Shown one piece after another: positions 44,455-55,199 of a stretch of 64,000 bases of DNA. The translations under genes and the position numbers were made by a program. The notes under the pieces were generated by a model. That model worked only from the letters and a program-made list of their open reading frames with translations. It had not been told where the DNA came from and searched no databases. This DNA comes from Piezodorus guildinii (Eukaryota; Arthropoda; Insecta; Hemiptera; Pentatomidae). The stretch lies in NCBI GenBank assembly GCA_023052935.1, contig CM041294.1, positions 105,370,116 to 105,434,115 of the forward strand. The letters run 5' to 3'. Position 1 is the first letter of the stretch. Each line of letters opens with the position of its first letter.

Positions 44455-45235
44455 CTAATTCTGTAAGCAGTTTTTTTGTTTTGTGGATACCACTTTGTCT
44501 TAGTGTATTATTTATATATTGTATTTACATATCGAATTTGGTACTGACTTAGTCCGAACCAGGAACCATTGCTTTCATGGGTATATTCTTATAATAGCCC
44601 AATAGGTTCAATTCTGGTTTCCTCTTTAATTTCTGATGATCCTCCAAAGCGTCTAAAAAGAAAGTGGTCCAACTAATCAACCAGAAGGTCCTGGATTCAT
44701 CATATTTTTGGGATTGCTGCCAATGAATAGTTTCTCCATGTGTATTATTCCTTATATGATGTTAAACATTATACTCCCATTTACTTGATGTATTTAACAA
44801 TGAAGTTTTCTATGTACTTAAAAAAACAAAAACACACAGAGGAAAACTGATCTCAAATCACATGGCAAGGGAATTTTTTGTGTTTTATGTTTTTAAATTC
44901 AAATAAATTATCTACCGTCAGTATAACAATTGTTAACAGTAGTGTCCACTCTTTTTCCCCATTCATTTTTTAAAGATTCTTTGGGTAATTCAAACTGAGT
45001 TCACACTGAGGGTAGTTCTTTTGAGAATGTTATACTTTAACTTCCTATATTTAATGGTACTAAGCAGTTTAGATATTTAATAATATTACTGTGATGTAAA
45101 TCAAAAGCACGTCATGGGTTAGAAATTACAGAGCAGATTAAGTAATAGGAGGAACGCATTCCTCACTGCAGAGTATTCTTCATAATTCAGATAAAGCCAA
45201 TGAGTACCATCTAGGGTGCAATTAAAGTTTATTAG
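44455..45235. other. Unassigned AT-rich intron
   Basis: No gene or recognised repeat. Confidence 0.4.
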
Positions 45236-45239
45236 CTAG

Positions 45240-45730
45240 CTCATTGAGTTCATTAGAAGCGAGTTGGATTCAGTGTAGCGTAGCCACAAAGCTAGGCCGG
45301 GACACTATCGATTCAACGGTAGCTGGGTTAATCTAAATGGCAGCTGGGAATATACTAAACAATGGCGCCCGTTAGGCCCAAGGAAGTAGTCCTATAAAAG
45401 GGACACAGAGGGCGCTTGTGTAATCAATTAGGTAATTCGACTCCGGACAGCTCGGGTTAATTAATTAATAAAAGCGGCCGTGCAAAAACCCAAACCTCGC
45501 CGCCAAATGAACGGGAATTAATTTAGTTGGCGGTGCAAAAACCGGCTAAGGTCTCTTTTTGCACTCGAAGCGCGCATCGCAATATCTGCTCCAAGGGTAG
45601 TAATGTACTAACGGTGACGCAAAACAGCGCAATGCCGCTTATCCTACACGTACCAAGGCAACTAATTATCATAAAGATGATACATGGAGCAGGCGATATA
45701 CATCTGCTTACGTGAGAGTTGTGTTTAATG
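45240..45730. promoter_or_regulatory. GC-rich non-repetitive island, candidate enhancer/promoter
   Basis: About 490 bp of high-complexity sequence with homeodomain-like TAATTA/ATTAAT words (taatcaattaggtaattcga, gttaattaattaataaaagc) and a TATA-like cctataaaaggga at 45402-45414. GC-rich words include ctaggccgggacactatcga and aacctcgccgccaaatgaac. The 62-codon frame has no known domain. No repeat match in the window. Could be an alternative promoter of the host gene, but there is no supporting exon. Confidence 0.35.
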
Positions 45731-45734
45731 CCGC

Positions 45735-47895
45735 GGGACAGTTCTTTCGGTTGGGATGTAATAACTTCTCTGTTGAGTTTATCTTTCTACGCTTGGGGAA
45801 ATTATTAAACGTTTAAGTGCTGTAAATCTTTCTTTATTATTCTTCATAAAACAAAGGAGGTGTTTTACGTCCTGATAGTTAAGGAGTAACAATTTTTCGA
45901 AAGTGAAATAAATTGCTCATTTATTGATACAGCTCAGATTTCAGATCACGAGTCATAAAATAATATAAATATTACTACAAAATATAAAACAGTCAAACCA
46001 TAGCATACCCTGCGCAGCTGATAAACAGAGCAAAATACTGAGGTACAATGGAGATCAAAACTTAACTAAACAATTTTTTTATACTCATTTATTTCTTTAT
46101 TCTTTTACTTTAGTTATTCCGTAATTATTGTAATATTCTAATCATTAAATGAATACCTGTCAGTAACAGAAGAAAATTGTATAGAACGTTTATATACCAC
46201 CCATGAAGACCCTTCTTTAGAATTTATTTAAGTATGTATTTGGTTTTAAGTAAAATTAGATCATACAAAAAAAAACAACTTTAAATCGAGCTGATGGGAA
46301 GTTCAATTTTTCCTACTGAAATGCAAAGTAAATATAACTTATTTAAATAAAACTCTGAAATATATATTAAGAGGAATAAATAAACTAATAAAAACTTAAA
46401 TATGATTCATAAGCTTATGAAAACTTAGGAAACCTTACTCTTATTGTATTAATTTTAGTTTCATATTTTAACAAGGACTAAGAAAATTACATTCCTTTAA
46501 AATGTAAAATTGAGGAAATAGAGCTAAAAAGAAATATATATATATCTGTCCGTCCGTCCGAAACACTAATCTTGTTTTCAGATGTTATCCAAGACCAGAT
46601 GGTCGCATTTTTTAATTTTATTTATGTTTTTTTTTTTTTTTTTTGTCGGTGGATACAAGTTTTCCTGGGATGACCCACCCCGACATAACCATCTAACATT
46701 TTGTTTCGAAATGTGGCTGATAGCAGATATTTCATGCCATATCACGGCCATTTATGGAGAGACAATATAGAATGTTTATCTTAAACATTAAAATTCAAAC
46801 CTTCAACATTAAACCCAGTCATAAAAACCTGTATATAGGGTTTTCCATACATAGAGTACATTCTCTAGAAAAAAAAATGCAAATAAGAAATGAAACATTT
46901 ACATGTAAATAACTCGATAACTATTTATTTCATGGTATTATTTATATATTTTTGGTTTAGTTTTTGATAACTGGAAAAATGTAGTTCATGACAGAACTTT
47001 GATGTTAATAGGGCAAAAATGGATAATGATGCAGTGAAAGATATTTGCATTACAAGCAAGTAAAGAGGGATGGAGAATCATGAAAGAGGACACTCAGTTC
47101 GGTTTTTACAAAATTATTAGGTGCCATCTAAAAAAAATCTATAGGTCATCGCATCAAACGTCGTCGGTCTTTGTCTTACGCATTGGTGATAGAGTTGTGT
47201 TTGGGCCAATGGGTTCATGTTGCAAGTCAGTATCTCGTGGAAATGTTTGTAATATTCTGTAGCAGTATCTGAAACTGTCTGTCAATAATCTGACCATTAT
47301 TGAGAATACTGAGGCTTGTTACTATTTGCCACTGGTATGAAAGGGTATCTACATTAGGACTTAACTGCTGGACTTCCCATAGCTTGATTTATGTCAGGTT
47401 GCCCTACGACTCCCGGCTGGAATTCCACTCATCTTTCAATTCTCTTTTCAAAATTCCTATTTTTTTATTTATTTATTTTTTTGTCAGAGAGGGAATAACC
47501 ACGCCTACTAATTTCTGATTGGATGTTGTGACAAGGAAGGTGGTAAGTTCTTAAGTAGTGAGGGGGTGTTCGGTATCTTTTTTGAAGTTCCTAGGCCTAA
47601 GCATGCGACCTCGTCCAAGTAAAGAGAGACAAATAAATGCTATAAGTGCCAAAACCTATTAGTGACCCTTTCATGTTTTGCTAACAAAGACTTCTATAAG
47701 TCTAGTATTAAAATTATTTGATATTATATTTCATTGTTTAACGTATTTATAAAATTATTTAACTTCCTCTCAGCATTCTCGATGCATAGCAAAGGTTAAT
47801 GTCCAGTGTAGTGTATTTTAACGATATACCGATTCCTACTTCAGAGAAGTATGATATCTGGAATTAGAGAAAAGACTGTCACGAAAGACCCACAT
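45735..47895. other. Unassigned intron
   Basis: Mostly AT-rich; T run at 46627-46643. 47060-47600 has higher complexity (cgtcgtcggtctttgtctta, actcccggctggaattccac) and may be a decayed element, but no domain is readable on either strand. Confidence 0.35.
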
Positions 47896-47899
47896 TAGA

Positions 47900-48120
47900 C
47901 TTGAAAAAAAAAACCCAACTAAAAATCGAATTGGACTATTATCCGGCTATTTGACAACGATTAAAATCATCCTTGAATTACTGTCTTATCTACAAAGTAT
48001 TTATCGAAAGCTTATTGACATAGGGATACTGCTATGGGGCTCTGCTAGAAAACTTCAAGAAATAAATTTCAATTTTTTAAAATTTAAAAGCCCTGGAATT
48101 TATTTTATGCAGTAGAGAGT
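47900..48120 (+). mobile_element. Decayed LINE RT thumb fragment
   Basis: The plus strand reads LQSIYRKLIDIGILLWGSAR (~47990-48050) followed by KLQEINFNFLK. This matches the thumb pattern Y-x-S-x-L-x-Y-G-I-x-L-W-G-x-A of non-LTR RTs. It is short and interrupted by stops. Confidence 0.5.
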
Positions 48121-48359
48121 TCTTTCGTTGTGCAGAAACTGGCCTCTGAATAAACAAAGAATGTCATCATTTCTATGTCCTTTAAAGGTAAAAATCCACG
48201 GTTCAATTAGAACAAAGAGAAATAAAAAAATAACGAACAGTTAATGCCGATGTTTGATGTTCCTTCCCTTTGTAGACAATAAAACCGAGTTATTAAAGAA
48301 ATAAAGTACGTTATCAGACGGTATCTAAGCAATTAATCAAACCACTCAGAAGTTTTGAT

Positions 48360-48510
48360 GACGGTATATTTGAAGAACGTTATCACATTAAGAAGGGTGA
48401 CAAAGGAGACGTCAATGAGTTGGCTCAACATTGAAGCTGCCGAGGACACTCAAAATGGCCCCAGGGTAAAGGCCCCATGACAGCTAACTTGCTCTTTATT
48501 GACATTTATA
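48360..48510. promoter_or_regulatory. Small high-complexity block, candidate regulatory
   Basis: aagggtgacaaaggagacgt, gaagctgccgaggacactca and atggccccagggtaaaggcc stand out from flanks. No frame, no repeat match. Confidence 0.25.
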
Positions 48511-49139
48511 TCTAAAGGCAGTTTAACAATAACAACTCTGGAATCAAGGAAATTGAATTCCCTCGTTACTTTTATGAAAACTAATACCTAAAGGATGGCA
48601 GGAAAGTATTCAAGAGCGTCACGAATTGAAATGTTAACTCTCAACTTGTTTTCAATAGGGGAATAGTCAAAAGGTAAGATAATTATCGAAGAAATCGGCT
48701 TAATACAAAAACTTCCTTAAAGTGTTAACTTTTATAAAATTCTATATTCTACAGATAAAAAAATGTTTATTTAATCTTCAAAGAAGTTGAGTCGAATATA
48801 CTTCAGTAAATAGGTGAGGAAAATGAGGATGGTCTAAAAATATAAAATAAAACTGAAAGCTTAAAATTCGAAAAGAAGATAGAACAAAGTGTTGTTCAGT
48901 AAAAGACGAATGACAACCTGTTTTGAACAATTCTTTGAAATCATATGAATTTCATTCGTTATTTCTCGTAAAAAATACAATCCTTCTTCAGCTCTTTGAT
49001 TTAAAATAATGCCGCTTCAACAGCACCAATTCTCATAAGAAATGTATCTTTATATGATAAATGGAAGAAAAAAAAAAGTGTTTACCCTAGAACATAGTGT
49101 TTTTCAAGAATCGTTAAAAACATATATAAATAATCAGTA

Positions 49140-49402
49140 AAATTATAGGTGGAATAATGAGGAGTCAGTCTTTTTTAAGTATTTTTAATTTTGCCAACGA
49201 TTCAGATCAAGCTTGTGAGCCATCAGGGCATTACTGAGCCATGTCCTAGCATAAACTGTTATAGTTTATAACAACAAGAGAGTTTATGCTTGGACATGGC
49301 TCAGTAATGCCCTGATGATGGCTCACTAGCTTGAGCCGAAACGTTGGCAAAATTAAAAATACTTCAAAAAAGACTGACTCCTAATCATTCCACCTATAAT
49401 AG
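49140..49402. mobile_element. Near-palindromic Penelope-like element (inverted dimer)
   Basis: The left arm (49143-49256) and the right arm (49280-49402) are inverse complements with few changes. attataggtggaataatgag pairs with tcattccacctataat, and gagccatcagggcattactg pairs with cagtaatgccctgatgatgg. The spacer is ~24 bp. The right arm carries ccctgatgatggctcactag then cttgagccgaaacgttggca, the hammerhead-like core with a GGCTC/GAGCC stem. The left arm has a mutated version. Confidence 0.85.
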
Positions 49403-49409
49403 TTTCTAC

Positions 49410-49840
49410 AGTCGACTATACATCCTCCATGTAATCAGTAAAATATTTACGTAATGTCCTATATCTTCGAATTTTATACATTCAGAATTGATCGCCTTTT
49501 TTTATGCGATTTAGAAAAGAAAGATCATCAAATACTATATTTTAATCACAATACACCTGTATCAAACCTAAATCAAAGCTAAATATCTTCTAAAGCATGA
49601 GAGCTTTTATATTTCATTGAATTATAACGAAATCGTTTGAAACGAACAGCCTTGAAACACAAATTGAAATATCTTTACCAGTCATCGATAACTATTTCTT
49701 TAAGCTAAATTAAATATAATATATACATTTTCTCGTGATATTATACACAACATAAAACATAATGACAACGTTGGTTATGACATGATTTAAAACTTAATTT
49801 CAAAACTCCCTTTAGAGGAAATTCTACTGAAAAAATAATT
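49410..49840. other. Intron sequence downstream of the Lar exon
   Basis: AT-rich; contains only the GTAAG donor context at its right edge. No repeat is recognised. Confidence 0.5.
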
Positions 49841-49845
49841 CTTAC

Positions 49846-49956
49846 CTTTAACATAAAGCATCGTAGATTGCGAATACTCTGTCCCAACTTCGTTTTCTGC
49901 AACACACTCGTATTTTCCTAAATCGTCTTCAGCACTGTTTGTTATCTGAAGTGCAC
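49846..49956 (-). CDS. Lar: Internal exon of a LAR-type receptor tyrosine phosphatase (Ig domain, C-terminal half)
   Basis: Read on the minus strand, a T-rich tract ending in CAG (acceptor at 49957-49958) leads into 111 nt closed by AAAG and then GTAAG (donor at 49845-49841). Both boundaries are phase 1. The 36 whole codons contain [20 protein letters not shown], continuing NEVGTEYS...LYVK. This is the E-F-G strand region of an I-set Ig domain: D-x-G-K-Y-x-C carries the second disulfide cysteine. The wording ([22 protein letters not shown]) is that of the second Ig domain of LAR/PTPRF/D/S receptors. The split codon beginning with G after LYVK fits the Val (or Glu) that follows in the family. 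Lar is a cell-surface phosphatase for axon guidance and synapse formation. No neighbouring exon was found in the window, so the flanking introns exceed 49 kb and 14 kb. Another Ig cell-adhesion gene is possible but fits less well. Confidence 0.88.
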
Positions 49957-50540
49957 CTGAAAAAAAAAAAAAAATTAATTTAAATTTATTATTCTTTTAT
50001 ATTTATCATAAAACTAGTACAATTATTCGTTAAATGCTACATAGGACCATGCTAACTTTCAACTACATACAATTCTATATGTCGAGATTAGCCTTGTAAT
50101 AATCACGTAAATGAGCCTTTAACAGTTAAGTAGAAGGTTTGAACGTTTATCTAGTAAATGTTAAAAAGCCAAAAACGGGGAGCTCAATACTAAAAAAAAC
50201 CAATAATCTATGATCTCGTGGTCGCGTAAAGTCATCAACAGTACATAGTGTTATTTTTCATTCAGTACATATGACATAAATCAAATTAGCTTAACTGTAG
50301 TTTTAAACTAAATTTAAAATAAAATAAATCGAATTATTCAGTGAGCCATAAATAACAGATCTTTTATTATCCGATCCTCTTCCATATGAAACTTCCTTTT
50401 CTTACGCCCGTGATTCTAGTACCCTTCCGATCAGTAAACCCCGTCTATTCAATTTTCTAATAATCCTGACTAGATTTAATTTTAAATGAAAAATGTGCAA
50501 ATAGAACAAAATACTACTTTTTGTTAACACTAAACTAAAC
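49957..50540. other. Intron sequence upstream of the Lar exon
   Basis: Next to the exon is the polypyrimidine tract (A run 49960-49974 on the plus strand), followed by ordinary AT-rich sequence. Confidence 0.5.
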
Positions 50541-50544
50541 ACGG

Positions 50545-50639
50545 TTTTTGTTTTTGTAAATTAGATAAGCATAGTATATTTATTTTCTTAGCCACAGCTG
50601 TGCACTTTGTTTTATCATCAATCATTTATATACTCGTAT

Positions 50640-50684
<45 letters not shown>

Positions 50685-50830
50685 TATATAATATATCCTT
50701 TTATTTTTACTTATTACTTTTTACTGTACTTGTGATCCTAAATCTAGGGAAAGAAAGCCAATATTTATTTTCATCTGTATTATTCTAAAGAGACTTGGCT
50801 CGGAATAAATATAGAAATTATTATTATAAC
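50545..50830 (+). mobile_element. LINE 3' end with (ATT)n tail and AT microsatellite
   Basis: ttagataagcatagtatatt opens and tctaaagagacttggctcgg then aataaatatagaaattatta closes it. The same outline is at 52275-52500. A TA run (50641-50696) is embedded. Confidence 0.55.
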
Positions 50831-51124
50831 ATGTGTAGTATTTACTCAAACATTTCGGAACGGCCCATCCTGTTATTAGGAGTTTCATTTCAAAGCTAAT
50901 TAAATAACATATTATTTCCTTGTGTGTTTTTATAATGAGCATACAACATTTGGATGCTCGTGGATTTCGGCCACGCTTTGTGTTTTTTTAACGTTTTTCC
51001 TTATCACTTTTACGTTCACTTATTTAATATTCAATTGTTTCACCTATTTTTATTTATTTATTTCTTCCTAATTCATCACAAGGCCACACGAGCGTCAGTA
51101 GCATACTATAAATGAAATTCTACC

Positions 51125-52275
51125 ACTTACCTATATATGAAATATATATTAAAAGAAAGTATTTTGATCTTGAATTCCAGTTGTCAACGGAAATACGCCT
51201 TTTGGAGTCCCTTTAGTCAAAATTAAAAAGACGCGCAAAAAAGTTACGATTTTTTTCCGAAACAGCTCTTACGGTGTCGAATGAACTAGCTACATCGATT
51301 AAAACGTTTATAGGTTTAACTATCATTTAGCTTTCATTCGGATTGAAATAGTGCGAAAGGGCCTTAATGACGCTTTTTTAATTGGCTAAAGTACCTTTAA
51401 TTTTGCAGATTCGAAAAAATATCCATAGTATCTTATTAGCAATCATGAAAAACGGGTAAATATATAAGTTGAACGAATTTGATATCCAGCTAAAGAACAA
51501 AAGAGCAAAAAAATTTTGTTTTCTCTAAACATAAGAATAGTAATATAGATGTATAGTATACAGTTAGAAAGCTAAATATTTAAAAAAAATGTTATCTTAT
51601 ATACAAAGTTATGGATGGCAACTTTGTATGTAAGATAAAAGGACGAATAGGGCATAAACATTAATGATAAATGTAAATAAAAATTTGATATTATTTAATC
51701 TAAAACATATGTTTTCATCGGAATTAAATAAATTCTGTAAACATTTTTCAACTCTAACTTTATTTAATGGCTACTGCGCCTTAGCTCAGCCTCCAGTTGG
51801 TCACAATAGTGACGCGGCTAAGAAGCGCAGGGATCTCTTAGATTCCGCTTTTCCCTCTACAAGTGGAGGGAAAAGCCCAGTCTGGGGTTCCTTTAGCAGA
51901 TTATAAATAATGTATATAGTGATGATTGTAAGTATGATGTTAATTAATTTCTTATTTTGCATTTATCTCCATTATAGGTTGTTGTGTTGTTCTTGTTTTA
52001 TGTTTGTTTTGTTTTTTGCATATATAATATTTTATATTATATTATATTATTATATTATTTTATATTATATTATATTATTTTATGTAATTTGACTTTATCA
52101 TTATTTTCTGTATATATTGTATGAATGCGGTCTCATATTACAATTACTACTGTTGATTTAGAAAAAAACATTGTAATACAATATATCTCAATAAATATAT
52201 AAAAAAAAAAAAATATTTTATAGTTTTTAACAACCAAGGTAAGTGAATCTTCTGAGTTGCCCACACCAGATTTTT
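51125..52275 (+). repeat. Family A repeat copy interrupted by a Jockey 3' end
   Basis: 51125-51625 follows family order (cttacctatatatgaaatat, cagttgtcaacggaaatacg, aagttgaacgaatttgatat, acagttagaaagctaaatat). The end (aaggtaagtgaatcttctga, cccacaccagattttt) is at 52238-52275. The LINE piece 51765-52212 separates them. Confidence 0.8.
51765..52212 (+). mobile_element. Jockey-like LINE 3' end, family J1 copy 3
   Basis: The last codons read DAAKKRRDLLDSAFPSTSGG then KSPVWGSFSRL and stop (51815-51906). The 3' UTR follows, with an expanded TATAT/TTATA-rich stretch, atattgtatgaatgcggtct and a poly-A tail (52199-52213). Related to 25745 and 31990. Confidence 0.75.
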
Positions 52276-52498
52276 TAAATTAGATAAGCATAGTACTAGT
52301 TACTTTCTTTGTCATGGCTGTTATATTAACTATTTAATTTTTTATTTTACTTATTACATTTACTAGTATTTGCTTTTTTAATTATTATTATTCTTTGTAT
52401 ATATTTGTATTTTCCTTACCCTAAGGCACTAAAGCCCATATTTATTGTCATCAGTATTATACTAAAAGTCCCGAAATAAATAAATAAATTATTATTGT
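52275..52498 (+). mobile_element. LINE 3' end with (ATT)n tail
   Basis: aattagataagcatagtact ... taccctaaggcactaaagcc ... aaaagtcccgaaataaataa and an ATT tail. Related to 50545-50830. Confidence 0.55.
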
Positions 52499-52499
52499 T

Positions 52500-52972
52500 A
52501 TTGCATTCAATCCTTTCAATCCAAAGTCCTTCGAACAATAGTAAATGCTCCTTATTATGTCACCAACCATACCTTACACCACGACCTAAATATTCCATTT
52601 ATCTCAGATCTTATTCCAAAAAAAATCTCCAAATTCCATCAGAACCTTATTCATCTCCTAAATCCTCTAACTCAATTCTTTTTTAGCTCCACACATCCTC
52701 ACTGCCCACCTAGAAGGTCGAAACGGCAGTGGCCCCGCGACCATTTGTAAATATGTATATATTGGAGTTCTAGTACTGGCCAGTTTCTCCACTCAATGTG
52801 ATGACGTGTTTAAGAGTGATTTCTAGACTTTGTGAACATTTTTTTATATATATTTTATTGATGAGTAAATATTGTATGAATGTAGTATGTATGTTACCTT
52901 TCACCACGGTTATTAATGTTTAAATTGGGACTGATTGTAATACCATTAATAAAAAATTGTTGAAAAAAAATT
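52500..52972 (+). mobile_element. Jockey-like LINE 3' end, family J2 copy 1
   Basis: Starts within gcattcaatcctttcaatcc and runs colinear with 53588-54090: ttcgaacaatagtaaatgct, ccttacaccacgacctaaat, cacctagaaggtcgaaacgg, then a 3' UTR ending accattaataaaaaattg. It carries the last ~60 codons with breaks. Confidence 0.85.
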
Positions 52973-53249
52973 ATTGTTAATATATTTATAAATACATATG
53001 TTTAATGTTCATTCAAACATTTCGGAACGTCTCATTTTGCTATAAGCAGTTTAATTTCAAAGGTAATTATTAAATATATAATTTTCTTGTATGCCTTTAT
53101 AATTAGCATACCACAATCCTTTGATTTTTGCCACAATCTTGTTTTTTTTTTTTGTTTTTTCTCTACTACTATTTATTTTCCAAACAGTGAGCATGGCTGT
53201 ACTGTACCTTTCCTCCAAGTGAAGTCCAGATAAATTCCTTGAGATGCGA

Positions 53250-53465
53250 GGAAGGTCCGAGCGCACGGTGAGGTATGAATAAAACAGGGCAGAGCGTGTT
53301 TGGAAGGAGAGCGGAGGAGGGAGCGAGTTGGCAAGTTGAGCTCATCAATAGCCCTCCATCCCGCCCTCGCTAACTATTTAGCTAATGTCAGTAGCCGCTT
53401 CAATTATTTAGCCTCGGATATTTAGGCCTCGGGTAATTTATTTTGTCTATATAACCGATACATTC
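53250..53465. promoter_or_regulatory. High-complexity island, candidate regulatory
   Basis: gaaggtccgagcgcacggtg, gcggaggagggagcgagttg, cctccatcccgccctcgcta and atttagcctcggatatttag form a non-repetitive block directly 5' of a LINE. There is no coding evidence. Confidence 0.3.
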
Positions 53466-53499
53466 AATATAACTAATTGTTTAGAAATTAATTGCTGAC

Positions 53500-54100
53500 A
53501 ACAAATTATTAATCTACAAGACAATACTGAAGCCTATCTGGACCTACGGACTTGAACTGTGGAAGAAAGCTAAACGTTTTAACATCAAACGCATTCAATC
53601 CTTCCAATCCAAAGTCCTCCGAACAATAGTAAATGCTCCTAATTATGTCTCCAACTATACCTTGCACCACGACCTTAATGTTCCATTTATTTCAGACCTA
53701 ATTACATCCAAATTTTCCAAATTCAACCAGAACCTCATTTATCATCCTAATCCTCTAGCTCAATCCCTATCCAGCTCCACTCATCCATACAACTCACCTA
53801 GAAGGTTGAAACGGCAGTGGCCTCGCTACCTCTTGTAAATATGTATATTTTAGAGTTCTAGCACTGGCTAGATTCTTCACTCAATGTGCTGTATGTTTGA
53901 CGTGTATATAGGTATGAGTGATTTCTAGACTTTGTATATATTTTATATTTGTATTCATTTTAGTATGTATATTTTATTATAATTGTATTGCTATGTCAAT
54001 ATTGTATGAATGTTATCTTTCACCCCTATTATTAATATCCAAAATCGGACAGATAGTAATATTACTCAATAAAAATTGTTGTTATAAATAAAAAATCTAA
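53500..54100 (+). mobile_element. Jockey-clade LINE C-terminus and 3' UTR, family J2 copy 2
   Basis: One frame reads KLLIYKTILKP-type sequence: IWTYGLELWKKAKRFNIKRI, QSFQSKVLRTIVNAPNYVSN, ISDLITSKFSKFNQNL, HPNPLAQSLSSS and RRLKRQWPRYLL then stop at 53838. These are the ordered C-terminal motifs of Jockey ORF2. The UTR ends tattactcaataaaaattgt and a short A tail. The catalytic RT is missing. Confidence 0.9.
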
Positions 54101-54294
54101 AAAAAAAAAGAAATAAATAAATTAATAATATAACGAAAAATCTTCGCGGTCCTACACACGACTGATACGATACCTTTGGGTCACATTTGATTCTTGTTAA
54201 ATCCTATTTCAAAACTTTTTAACATAATTAAAGATTTTGTTTTAAACATGTTAATTGATATATACAACTGCATTATATACATTTCTGGCTATTA

Positions 54295-54842
54295 TACTAT
54301 CTTAAAAAGGCTTTATCCTTCTGTACGACGAAAATATTTCCTTGGTTCTTACCTATTCCAAACATTAAAAAATAGAAAACCTCCCTACATAACTGAGCTA
54401 CACACCCTTCGTTCTGATATTCATTCCTTAAATACTAGAACCCAATCAATCAATATTTATACCCCATCACATAAAACTGGAGCCTTTCACAAATCGTTTC
54501 TCGTTCGTTCCTCATCCTTCTGGAATTCGTTGCCTATCTCTATTCGTAAAGCCACCTCTCTTCCTTCCTTAAAATACCAACCCTTCCACTACCTACTCGC
54601 ATCTCAATCTTCCGTTCCAATGCAAAATATATGTATATGTGGTATAAATGTGCAAAGATTTATATATATAATGAATATTTGATCTTTCATATGTATACAT
54701 ATGTTTTCTTTATTTCTTTCTTTATTTTTTTTTTTTTAAGATTTTCTTTAAGTAACCAGAATATAAGGATTTATTTTTGTTCATTGTTCGTTATTCTTAG
54801 GGGACTTGATTCTAGAATAATTTTTTTTCATTTCATTTCAAG
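54295..54842 (+). mobile_element. CR1/L2-like LINE C-terminus with (TTCAT)n tail
   Basis: The frame 54194-54682 contains VRRKYFLGSYLFQTLKNRKP, PPYITELHTLRSDIHSLNTR and SFLVRSSSFWNSLPISIRKA. It is homologous to, but distinct from, 5870-6160, so a second subfamily. The 3' UTR closes with ttcttaggggacttgattct, agaataa and a TTTCA tail. Confidence 0.88.
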
Positions 54843-55199
54843 TATGATGAACATAGTAAACTGACATGAAATTCATGTAGAGACGCTACTCATTGGGTAT
54901 CACTCTAAAAATATTCTAAACTGGTCTAAAAAGGTCTAAGGGTCATCTTTTTTTCATACACCTCGGAGGATTATCAGGATTCGAAGAGGATGATAGGATC
55001 GAAACAAGCAAGTTGGAGCAGGAATGGAGTTTTTCCTGGTTCGGGGTAATTCAGTATCATATGGAACATTAAGGACTTTATGGATGAGTTTATTAGTGAC
55101 AAAGTAAGGAGCGTATTTTGGATTGTAAGGATTGAATACGAGAAGAATCCGATGGTTTATTAGAGTCCCATACATCTACTCCTTAGTAAAAAAAAAAAA

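Noticed and set aside
45402..45414. A TATA promoter
   Set aside because: TATA-like word only. No initiator, downstream exon or transcript evidence is visible, so it is mentioned only within the island.
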